Assembly (NCBI GenBank): GCA_026874595.1
Contig: CM049314.1
Coordinates: 55,225,812-55,289,811 of the forward strand
Length of the DNA: 64,000 nt
From: Sipunculus nudus
Taxonomy: Eukaryota; Annelida; Sipuncula; Golfingiida; Sipunculidae
Reading direction: 5' to 3'
Part shown: positions 20,966-33,000 of the stretch, in pieces
Position numbering within the stretch: position 1 is the first letter of the stretch
Layout: each line of letters starts with the position of its first letter
The notes under the pieces: generated by a model
The model's input: only the letters and a program-made list of their open reading frames with translations
Told to the model about the DNA's origin: nothing
Database searches by the model: none
Made by a program: the position numbers and the translations under genes

Positions 20966-23900
20966 TATAGTCTAGTCAATGAACGACTTTTATCAATGGA
21001 GGTTGGCCAAAAATGTTATCAAAGGTTTCTCACCTGTAATAGATTCGCTTATGGTGTCTTAGTTTACAAATTAACCCCTACGTTCATTTGACGACACTTC
21101 TGAGGTCATAAAAGTTACATATCATGTGTAAAGATCAAGGTCAGGATTAAATTTGGCAGAAAAAAAGCCAAACTCGCCATGATACGGCATTTTTTCAACC
21201 AAATGTTATATAAACTTATCTCAAGTATCATTTCCATTTGACATTAGGCTGCCCATTCATTTGGTGATCCATCTGAGGTCAAAATGATTTATATCATGCT
21301 GTAAAGTCAAGGTCACTTGGAAGAAAAAAAAACAACAATCGCCATGAGATGGCAAGTTTTAGCAAGAAAATTACATAGAAATGCATTTTAAGTTAATTGT
21401 CAATTTTAACTAACTGTGGAATTCTCATGCATTTGGTGTCACGGTACTTCTTAGGCCAGGAAAGGTTCATACCATGCATGAAGGTCAAGGTCAAAGTCAA
21501 ACTTGGAAGAAAAAGTAATCGTTATGATATAGCATGTGTTTTGCATGAACGTAACATAGAAGCACATTCACATGGTCATTTTCACCTAAATGTAGATTGT
21601 TCATTATTTTAGTGATAGTTTTAAGGCCAGGGAAGATCCATATCACGCATCAAGGTCAAGGTCAGGTTTGATTGAGAAACACCAGTACTGCCAAAGATAT
21701 GACATGTTTTTGCAACAAAATGACAATTAAGGTGTAACTTCTACCAAATATCAGAATGCCTATTGATTTGGTGCATGGTTCTCCTGAGGTCAGGAAAGGT
21801 ACATACCAAGCATCAAGGTCAAGGCCAATGCCAAGCTTGGCAGGAAAATGCCCATCCCCATGATTTTGTTAACACTGCGCCAATTATAGAAAACAAACTT
21901 GTAACTATACATGTGATTAATTATTTGATATGAATCCATCATTTCATATCATACATGCATATCTACAACCGATGACGTTGTGAACCTATTCATCGTTTAT
22001 AATACCATCATTATCTTCTTCATCATCATGATCACAATCATAATCATCATTATCCTTATCTCTGCTCTTAGTTTGTGTTATTTCATGAAAGCAATTGCTG
22101 TGCATTGGTAACGTACTGGTGAAGTATAATCAGCTCCTCCTTACGATATAGGTACATGTTTATTTTATCACGTAACCCCTACAGTTTCACTTAATTATTT
22201 TGAAATATTCAGGTGCTGCTTATTGTGTAACCCTGAAAGACAAAGGACAAAGTGATGATGGAAACCGTTCCCCCGAAGCATACATGATAAGGTTAAAACT
22301 CCAGCATCTATATCGGCGGCTGATTCTGACAGGTCGAGCGAGATCCTTTGCAGAAGTGATGGTCAAAGCAAATATCTCTGTTGAGTATATAGAAGGAAAT
22401 GCCGGCAGCTAAATCTGCAGGACGGCGTATTTCTTTGATAAAGTTCCAAAAATTTCCTGCAGGTTGTTTGATGTATTTAAGTTACACACACCATGCTGAC
22501 ATCACAGGTAATAGTTTTAACATATTCATGATAACAACAAAACAGTCAGTTTGTATAACTACACTGATGAAGCCAACCACAAAATATCTAATTTATGTCC
22601 TTGTAAGTGGATGTGATACCCCCTCAAGGACACACAGTATGCAGCACACAAAAAGCAGCTACTAACTTATTGTCTCCAAATTACCCAAAATATTTGAATG
22701 GCAAGCATGTAGATCAAGGAAGTTCTACTTATGATGCAGGGAAACCCCTCACCAAACCCTACATTTGCACATTCAACCCAGAGTCTCATCTTCTACAGGA
22801 TATGTTTTTCCACTGCCATCAACACAAAACTCAGTGTCAACTTCTACAGGTAATATTCTTCGACTTTCACCAACAAAATGTTATGCTTGATGATATATGC
22901 GATGACTACGGCAAACTGAACTTTGTCAATGCCACATAAGCATCAGGTGGTATCGCATCTACCTTATGAATGCAGACGGAGTAGTCACTTCTTGAGGTAA
23001 AAAACTACTCTTCCATGTTGCTGCACAAATTGTCCGTTTGATGTTGTCGAAACAAGTTTAAACTACACAGTCTAACCTGTGGTATCCGCATAGTGTCTAT
23101 GTGACATAAATGCATCGGCAACCTCTGCAACAACATATGTTGGCTTTTAAATAGCAGAAATAAAGGTTATATACGCTGTCGTGCAGATTTGGCTTTCTGC
23201 ATTTCCTTCTGCATGCTCATCAGAAATGTTTACCTATCAGAATCTGCCATTGACAATGACTCTAGTTTTTAACCCTGTCAAAAATGCATCAGAGGTAAGA
23301 ATTCAGATGGATTTCCAGTGTCTTTATCAGCGGCTTTTCCTGACAGATGTAAACTAGATCCTGGATCTTCCAGCAAATATCATCAGGTCAAAGCATTGTG
23401 TGACAATAACATTCCCCGGAGGTGTGGGGTGTGAAATTTTCTCCCATTGCTCCTTTGCCTATCAGTGTTACATAACCACCAGCACCTGAACACATCAAAA
23501 TATTAAGTGCAATTGTAGGGGGAACCTGATCACATAAGCGTTTACCTGATGATCTGCTGTGTAAAACAGTGGCTAATGCTAAGAAATTGCTTGCATGAAT
23601 AAAACACAAACTAAGATTAGGGATACTTTAGAAGACGATAAAGCTGAAGGTTCCCGACATAATGGAATATACCTGAACTATGCTTATATCTGGTACGATA
23701 GATTTATATTAATCTGTCTTTTAAACGTATTATAACATGCGGATGGGAAATTTGTTTCGTTTTCGATGATTGGTCATAATAAAAACAGTCACAGTGACAA
23801 GTTAAAAGGCCTACCTACGTGTCATTAGTGTCATATTTTTTCCCAGAATGTATCACATCATAGCGAGTTTGGCTTATTTTCCCTACCAAATTTGATATTA

Positions 23901-25327
23901 AGCTGGAACGAAATGGATATGTTCCAATTATGAGCTAAGCAATATCACCAAATGAGTGGGAATTCTGTTTTTAGCTGGAAGTGATTCCATTAATGTTTTT
24001 CTATGTCATTTTCTTGGACAAACATGTCACATCATCGACAGTTTTACTGTTTTCCTAAGAACTTGACCTAAACCTTAATGCATGATATGAACCTTTCCTG
24101 GCCTCAGAACTATCACCACATGAAAGTCCAATCTAAATTTAGATGGAAACACCTTGAATGTTTCTTTGTTATTTCCTTGCAAAAACAAGTCAGTCCATAG
24201 AAAGATTGACTGTTTTCCTGAGAACTTGACCTTGAACTTAATGCATGATAGGAACCTATAATTTTCTGGCCTCAGGACTATCACCACATGAAAGTCCATT
24301 CTGAAGTTAGATAGAAATGACACTTTGAATGTTTTATAGGTCCCTTACTTGCAAACACATGCCATATCATGGACAGTTTGCGGTTTCCTTGACCTTGACC
24401 TTAATGCATGATATGAAACTTTTACTGGCCTCAAGACTCTCACCTAATGAATATGCAAATTTTAAAATTAGATGAAAATGACCCTTTGTATGTGTTTCCT
24501 GCAAAAACATGCTATATAAGGGCGATTGTTACTATTTCTCATTCAAGTTTGGCTTTGACCTTGACATTTTTGCTCGATAGGTACTTTTTTTACCTTATAG
24601 TATCAACAAATGAATGGGCATCCTCAGCATCCTAAATATGTTTCTGTAACACGCTGGAAAAAGTACCATACCATTACGAGTGTTGATTTTCTTCCAAATT
24701 TGACTTTGACCATGACCTTGATGCATGATATTTGCATTTTCAGACCCCAGAAGTGTCACCAAATGCATGGGCATTCTTAAGTTAGTTTTCTTGCAAAAGC
24801 ATGTTGTATCATGAATATTGTTGCTTTTTCTCTTGAAATATGATATTGACCTTGACCTTAATGCATGATATGTACCTTTCATGACCACAGAGGTATCACC
24901 AAATGAATGGACAGCCTAATGTCAAATGGAAATAGCACTCGAGATATGTTTTTATAACATTTGGTTGAAAAATTGCCATATCATGGTGATTTTGGCTTTT
25001 GACATTGAAATGGACCTTGACCTTATACCGGAAGTGTACCATTTATGACCTCAAAAGTGTCACCAAATGAATGGGCATCCCAATGTTAGTTGGAAATGAC
25101 ACTTTAAATGTGTTTCTATGTCATTTAGTTATTGAATTATGGCCATTTAATTATTAAACCCCTTATAATGGCGGCTATCCTGGATATGGGGTGAAAATGA
25201 TACTTTTCCATGGGTGGAATCTGGTGGGGTTTCATTTGTAAATTAAAACACCATAAATGAGTCAATTTCAGTTGAGAAACCTTTGATAACATTTTTCTCC
25301 AACCTAAGACATTCACTGACTGGACTT
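20966..25327. mobile_element. Foldback-like element with long inverted arms built of tandem subrepeats
   Basis: The outer ends are inverted copies. Left 20968-21060 reads agtctagtcaatgaacg, then ggttggccaaaaatgttatc and aaaggtttctcacc. The reverse complement of 25215-25327 reads agtccagtcagtgaatg, ggttggagaaaaatgttatc and aaaggtttctcaac, and continues with tatggtgt(c/t)tta(g/a)tttaca. Inside each arm are diverged tandem units of ~145-178 bp marked by caaggtcaaggtca (left) or tgaccttgacctt (right). The left arm has about 5 units to 21890, the right about 7 from 23830. TAT stands outside both ends. The core 21890-23830 has no recognised transposase. The structure resembles Drosophila FB/Galileo elements; kinship is not shown. 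Confidence 0.7.
22200..22939 (+). other. Unrecognised ORFs in the core of the foldback-like element
   Basis: Three overlapping short ORFs of 70, 88 and 110 codons, in different frames. None has a domain or motif I recognise. A block around 22290-22390 (gcggctgattctgacagg) recurs diverged at 23330-23390 (gcggcttttcctgacaga), so the core too has internal duplication. They could be remains of a transposase gene, but nothing shows it. Confidence 0.2.
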
Positions 25328-25734
25328 ATAGCTCAGAATGTAGTAGGCCGAGGTAATAATTGTGTGTTTGTGTTTGCAATCACTTGTACTATCAAATTGC
25401 ATTAACATACAACAAAACCAAGACATTATAGATATATGTTTATTTAATTGTATCCATCTCACAGCAAAATTGGTTTGCTGTGCTTGTTACATGTAGAAAT
25501 TTCTCCACCCCGCGTTCACTCATCACGTGTCATGATTACGTGCTTTATTATGATAGAGCAAATCCTAAAGGCGACAGAGATTGACAGCAACTATTCCCCA
25601 CACATCACAGCGGTTGTTAAATACATCATTCACACTCACGCCCCCTCTCATGGTTATCATTAGGTAATTAATGCTTTATATATCGTTAGCAACAGCCATA
25701 CAAAAGAGATTCTACAGTGCTCCTTCCCAAAATG

Positions 25735-25905
25735 TAACACTGCTCATTCCTACAATGCAACACAGGAAATCCTTCCCACAATGCAGTGCTGACAGAAAAT
25801 CATTCCCACAATGCAGTGTTGCCAGGAAATCCTTCCCACAATGTAGTACTGCCAGGAATTTCTTCCAACAATGCAGTTCTGACAGGAAATCCCACAATGC
25901 AGCAC
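25735..25905. repeat. 30-bp minisatellite
   Basis: Five to six units of the type cttcccacaatgcagtgctg followed by acaggaaat, with period 30. Because 30 is a multiple of three, it keeps reading frames open on both strands. The 97-codon plus ORF and the minus ORF here reflect that and are not evidence for genes. Confidence 0.9.
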
Positions 25906-25909
25906 ATGA

Positions 25910-28050
25910 GCATTTTACTTATTATCTTTCAGAGAAGATGCTTCCCCAAATACAATTCACCTGACAAAAGTTAAATATGTCTAACAAGTAGAGGCTCAGT
26001 TTTGAGCCATTAAGTTTTATAATAAAAATAGTGTCCTCTTTCATGTAAAATACATTCATTTTCTGCCATAGGTTTTCCAGCTACCATTTCACAATATTAC
26101 AACAGGAATTATTAGAATGTTATAGCTACATTAACGAGAGAAACTATCAACCAGGGCAAAGGTATATAAACTGGTTGGCACAGCAATGTTGTTTGTTCAT
26201 TCGAAATGGGGGAAATACTAATGTCATGGCAAGTCTAGGACATGTAGTCATGCTTATGATTGATGAACTGACCTGCCCACACCCACTCTAGTATGTATAT
26301 ATATAATATAAAATGTAAAGATGGGTCCAAACAGTAACAGCTTTGATAACATGAAATTTCTAGGATCTTCAAGGACCCACATAATCTCTCTTTATATTCA
26401 ATGGTATATGCTTAAATTTTAAACATTTTCTAAAATGGCACATTGTCAGAGCTGGGTTGCTAAATTAACGCCTTATCAAATATCTGATATTTTGCTTATT
26501 ATTTGCCTTAAAAACAAAGTCTCGGATGCACTGTGCAACACTAATGAAAGACTAATAACATCTGAATTGTCATAGATGTCAAAGGCATATATTTACAATA
26601 TTTTCCAATAGATGGCACTGAAAGCTATTTGGGGAGTGGAGTCTATGTGGGACATGTAGACTTGCATGTGCAGCAGTTAAAAGTAACTCAAAATCACACT
26701 TGCTGAAAGTAAGCTCCCATACTGAAGCAAATATAATGGAAGCCCCTACAAATATGAACCATACACAAAGTCCACCCTTCCAGACATATCAATCCCCACA
26801 CATAGTATATCTCCCATGCCTTGTTTGTATTTCATCTCTCAAGAAAAGTCCTTGACTGTAAAAGGTTATCCAGTGATTGATTAAATACTTTGAAGATCTA
26901 AATTTTGAAAGCTTAATAAATATACTATCCTCAATATATCTAAATCTAAGAAGGAACCATTTCCTTTGGAAATAATTATTTTCCTTATTTGCTATTATCT
27001 GCATATTTGACTTAATTCTATCCACTTTTACATGTGACCTTCATTACACAGAATATGGGTTATAAAACCAGGATTGAGAACCCTTCTACATTATATCATA
27101 AGTCTCAATCTGTACATATTTCATCCATAAAAACCCAGTTTTACTATGAACGGTTGTCCTGCAACCATATATAAAGCTACTCAATGACCTGTTTATCACA
27201 ATTTTGTATAAAATGTCAGAACCTAGTTTCAACCTAACAGAATTGAAGACTAAAATCATTTCAAGGCATCCTGTTAAAAGTTGGCAGTCTGCCAAAATAT
27301 AACCTCTGGTGACCTTTCAACCTTGTAATCAGAGGAATTGAACACAGAGGCAGCTGAAATCCTCTGACCGGTCTCTTGGGTAACAAAGAATAATTAGAAT
27401 AGAGATAAAATGTAAATCCATTACAACACAAACACCAACAAAGAATAAGGAAAAAAAATCCCATACACTTTACATGTCACTATAGTAACCAAAGACTGAA
27501 AAATGTTTCCCTAAAGGAGTCACATTTGTAAAACCTACAAGTTACTCAAATAATCTCTCAAAATCTCTGAAAGATGTGGATCTGAAGATCTTCATTAAGA
27601 TAAATTTCTAAGAAAAATATTAGTAATGATTATGTTCTTTTTGCATCCTTGTAAATATAAAACCACCCTCAGTTAAAATTCAACCACAAAGCATAGCATT
27701 TTTATTCCCTTACTGTGACCTGTTGGTATAAATATATTCATACTGTTTTAATTTCTGTAATATCTATATACTTAATTAAAGCAAATGAATGTTTACAGAT
27801 TATTTATATTCCAATATCTATTTTTTACATCTTCCACATACTTAAAGGCTTATAATTTGAAAAGGCCATGACAGATCCAGGCCTAAAAATCTTCCGACTG
27901 CAACAGAAGATTCCCAAAATCCCCCTTGAAACAGCCACTGGATGAAAACTAATCTAAACTGAAGTCTTCTCAAAAATGTGAAGACTGTAATACACCACAC
28001 ACACATACACACACAGACCACATAAAAAGCTGTAAGGAACATACAGTCCT
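25910..28050. other. Intergenic stretch downstream of the kinase gene, nothing recognised
   Basis: AT-rich, with only short ORFs that have no family features. Simple CA-rich sequence lies at 27993-28020. Confidence 0.45.
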
Positions 28051-28243
28051 AGTGCTGTGAGTTGATACAAAATACTACTAACGTATTGTACATATGTACA
28101 CATTTACATTGCCCGAAAGGGGCATATGACAATTGCACTTTTATAATTGATTATAAAATCATATCTCCCAATTTTGTTTTTTTTTTACAATTTCAAGCAG
28201 GCTACAAGAATTACATCCCTCTATATTTTGTATTTTTAAACTG

Positions 28244-28275
<32 letters not shown>

Positions 28276-28453
28276 CAGTAAATCCTTGCCTAACGACCAC
28301 TCGGTTTAGCAACCACCTCAATACAACGAACACTTTTACACGGTCCAAATTCTGGTTTTGCTCTTATATAAGACCCGACTTAGCAAATATACCTCGTAAA
28401 TGTGATCACTTTATGGAGGTGCCGTTGGCGGTGATAATTTCGAGGTTTTACTG
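28276..28453. mobile_element. Tigger/pogo-like MITE with TA duplication
   Basis: It begins cagtaaatccttgcctaacg and ends tttcgaggttttactg, an imperfect inverted repeat with TA directly outside both ends. It is 178 bp and inserted at the right edge of a TA microsatellite. The CAGTAAAACCTCG-type end is characteristic of pogo/Tigger MITEs. The 147-codon plus ORF across it is incidental. Confidence 0.8.
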
Positions 28454-29743
28454 TATATGTATATTGGACACCTCATTTATAGACACTGGTGTGTTAAATG
28501 TGTGATTTTACAAACCCAGGTCATGGGACATATTTGATGTTTATGTTGATTTGACCACTTTTACCCTGCGTAATGTAACACACTCAGGGGGTTAACATTA
28601 ACCCTAACTGGCGAGATCACACAAATTGGCATTGAAATCATCTGAATTTGGCACCTTACTGTGAACACTTTCCCACTTCAAATCTAAGTTTAACATACCA
28701 AGTATGTGTTATTACTTACATATGCATTTTCAACTGACTTGACAGTGTTTCATATTGATATTTTTGCAAGTCTCTTCCTTCAGCTGGATAATATTGCATT
28801 TGAAGGCTTGTGATAGCAAACTGCAACATACACACCATGTAGGCTTTGATCAGTTTTACCTTTATATCAGTCTGAGGGGCCCACCCATATGGGTCTGAGA
28901 CCCCTAGGCCAATATGAAGGCATAATCAAAAAGGTTCATCATACTTTTTTAACCTGACCATCCATGTTATCAACCATATATATGATTACACAATATTTTA
29001 AAATTCTAACATTCACTTGCCCAATTTGTTATGTACCGGGTTTCCTCTTTTTGAAACTGCACTGTGGTAATAATGATTTTGTATCACAGCATGACTGAGA
29101 CATCATACTGCAACATATTCTTCAAACAGAGAAGTGACCTGCTCAAGTCATCAACATATGACAGTTACATTACTCAACTTGGGATTATACCTTAACATGA
29201 CAGTTTCATTGTCAATTTTATCCTGGGGCTTGGCACAATAGACCCCAATGCACACATGGGTTGATACAGGCATGTGCTGGGTTGATATGACCCCTATATC
29301 TGGGCATCTTGCATTGTACTGTGTTGGCCATGTATTTGGGATTAACTTCAGGCATGAGGAACATCATTATTATTAACTGGTGCCACTAGCTATCAATTTA
29401 CTGATTAAACTCTTATACTGGTAACCTTCTTGTATACATTGGTTAAGATGCAATTATTTTGAGTAACACATTTCCTTGTGTGGCAATTTTAGCTTTGTCT
29501 AATATATTCAGATCATATCTGTATGTAAATACTGTTCACACCTGGATATTTTTATATGATTATTACTACCAGCATGCTTCATTTTATTTACTTTCATATA
29601 CATAAGTACCATATAAATACCTATAATTTATCAACATGGTCCACCATGGTTGAACTGGCCTTACACTGATGTTACATAACACTGGTAACATCCACCTATT
29701 CCATCATCCACAATCACATTTCCAAGCTTCAAAATCAATTGGT

Positions 29744-30074
29744 TTTATTGAAAAAATCTGAGAATAAACAAGTCAACTTGACAAAAATATATTCGACATC
29801 TGTGACGGGTTCATGTCAATCAGCCTGACATCAGTTTGGGACTACAGGTAGTACACATCTACACCAACCAAGCTACGGATATCAGTATGTTAAATATTTC
29901 TGAAACCAGTCTATTGATGGAAACAGATGTAATCCCTTTTAATGTAGAGTGACACCAGTCTAAATACAATCCTGGCTTATAAAACACAGTGTGGCTGCGC
30001 CTGGTTTATGGTTTCTGCCTATGAGAAGCACCGTCGAAGCCTTTGCAGGTTTGCAGGATGGCCACCAGGTGCCA
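29744..30074 (-). other. Likely 3' UTR of the misshapen-type kinase gene with AATAAA signal
   Basis: The first clear polyadenylation hexamer downstream of the stop codon on the minus strand is AATAAA at 29744-29749, about 325 nt after the stop. Further tttatt sites on the plus strand lie beyond, so a longer UTR is possible. Confidence 0.4.
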
Positions 30075-33000
30075 CTACCAGTTGGTAAGGCCTGGTTTGT
30101 TCAGAGTCATGAAGTAAATCTGGCAGGATGACCCCGATCGAATGGATGAGAAAAACACCTGAAAAATAAAAATAAGGTATTTCCCATAAATATAATGAAT
30201 TAAAGTATTACAGAAATTCCTTACTGACAGGTCTACATATTCATTAGACCTTGTTATGTCCAACTTACCAACGTCACACTCTTATCCCAAAATTATGTTG
30301 AAGTCTTAAAACAAGGAGTCTTTTGCTAATTTGAAGTAAATCGTTACCAAGCAAAACCTGCTTATTTTTTAAGGAAGATGTGTCTATGAGCTTTGCTTTT
30401 TACTTTACTGGGTTCAACTGTATTTCAATTTATGTTAATATTGTTGATTATCTCACTAAATTTCCAAAATTATTCAAATTTTTAAGGACTTTAAAAACTT
30501 AAACCACTGAATTTCATTTTTATTTCTTGCTCATTTACTGTGTGGACATAACAGAGAGAAACTAAGGCTTGATGAGGTTTTTGCACGAGTTAAGCTTAAT
30601 AAAAAATGAAAGAGTTTGGGTACACTGGTATGTCTACTTAAAAGTGAACTTCCCCTTGCAATAAAACATTGAATAATTGCACACATTTCCATGACAACCC
30701 TAATGAGTAAGCTGCACAGAAGGTCTCCCTGACTGTTAAACCTAAAATTTTAAATTATCTAGCTTTCAAAATCCACACCCATTACATCATTTTTTTTTCA
30801 GATATTTCCACCTTTTTATTACTGATGTAAACATGTAATTCACCTTGTCATTTCTCTCACAAAGGAACTTGAGTTTCTGGGCCTTCTTGTGCATGAAGAC
30901 TCCGTCGAGATGCCCAGTCTCCGCAGCCCGGATCTCTATCGCTTTGTGTCCCCATCCCATAATCTGCCCCGTGCTGATGAAGGCTGCAACACAGTCAAGT
31001 TTACATCAGTGGGTTTTTAAAAGAAATTTTGGTGAAGGCAACTGCCTCCATTTTATTAAATGCTTGCTTAATTTAGTACAATGTACATCTGCAGAATTCT
31101 ATTCTGATTCCACCCTGGATGGGGACCAAACATGAACAAGGGACCTATGGGTCACGACGCTCAGCTGTTATATATGATAAATAAATATTATTTAGAAATG
31201 AGGCACATGCTGGTTTTGTGTGGTAATAAATATAAGTTGTATTATGAGTTGTTGTTGTTTAGCTTATGTATGATTTTGATAGTACCTTTGGAGACAGGGA
31301 AGAGGATTGATTTCATTTATTTTATTAACAAATGGAGTACTACTGTCACACAGATTTTGACTTGGCCATATAACTTATAAGCAGAACATATAATATTAGA
31401 GTTTAACTATTTATTAAAAAAATTACAAATATTGTCCCAAATATAATTTTTATTAAAAATAATAAGAGAATCATATGATTTTTTAAAATGAAATATAACT
31501 GATATGATTATTAAAATAATATTAAAGAATATATTCATGAATGCATTCATGAATACATTTTGAAAGTATTTGCACGAGTATTCATATACTTTCATTTTTA
31601 CCTGAATTACCATTCTTTATGCAAGAAATTTTATAATGGAGTACATAATCATATTCGTATTTAAATACAATTACAAAGTAATCGCACCATGTCTGGTATT
31701 TATTCAGTTTTCACCAAACAATGATGTTGAGAATCCAGAATATACAAAATTCACACATTTAAATAATGATCATAAGTACCTGGTTTTATGGCTTTTATTT
31801 ATATTAGAAAATAACTGTAAAAAATTCATTTTGGACTAATTTCACATCAATGTACCCACTAGACACAGTAGGAATCTAGATTAATATTATCAACTGCATC
31901 TTTGTCTATCATTAATTTCCTTCATATAATCCTTAATGATTAGTAATGAATAATATGATTTACTTCTTTATCATTAAAAATGAACTGAAAATTCCATAGG
32001 TGACTGCATGGTGTTATTTGGAATATGTGACATTCTATCCATCGATACAAGATTCTTATATCATCAGTAACTGCAAGTTAATTTCCTGTTATTATAAACT
32101 AACAAATTCCTTTTCTATTTTTCTTTAATTTGTTATTAAAAACCAATAAAAATTTATTAATTTATTGTTTATTGTTATGTTGTTGGTTAAAACTACTAGA
32201 TGAGTTGGGTTGAACACCTGGATCAACTGTGGCTGGCCATAAGCTGCCTGGATTCTCCCCTCAAGCGTGCATAATTTGATGAAAGGTCAACAAGGTCAAC
32301 ATACAGGTGACTCAAGAGGGGCTGGAGAGAGCCAAAGTCTGACAGGGTCTCATAAAAAACATTAATAAAAGCTACAATATTTGGCAAATTTCTTTCAGCT
32401 TTCTAAACTAAAAAGCTGAAATCCTTATGTGTGCATGATATGAAAATTATATCAACAGTGCTCACGAAAACAAACGTGCCATGGTCACAGTTGGGCAAAA
32501 TTTAAGGTACTAATTTTATATTTATACTAATAACTTATAAAATTTGAAAAATTCAGAACTAATTTTGGGTATTCAATTGAATCTTGATTAAATAATGTTA
32601 CATCCCTGACAAAAAAGATCTCTAGCTTCAGCAATGCCCTTGTTAAGGGAGAAAATATATTTCTTGATTTTTTACAAAGTGCATTATGTTTGGGCCCATA
32701 ACTTAAAAAAAAATACACAATACTGACATCATTTCTGGCATGTGCATAGTGAATGTATAGAAAAATATGTATATTATATATGATCAAAGTCAGATCAGTG
32801 GTTTTGATATTAGGCAGTCTTAAAGTGTAACATTGGGTTTTTAATGGAAAAATGAAGTTTTTCATTGATATCTCGAAGGAATTAAGTCCTAGTGACCAAA
32901 TTCTTGGCATGGTAGGGGATTTTGGAGAAATCTAACTGTATGCCAAATTTAAGGAACTTAGAGCTGAAGCTCGGGAGCTGAGCTCTAGCAAACTGCATAA

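Noticed and set aside
28062-28505. 147-codon plus ORF
   Set aside because: Crosses a TA microsatellite and a complete MITE. The reading frame is incidental.
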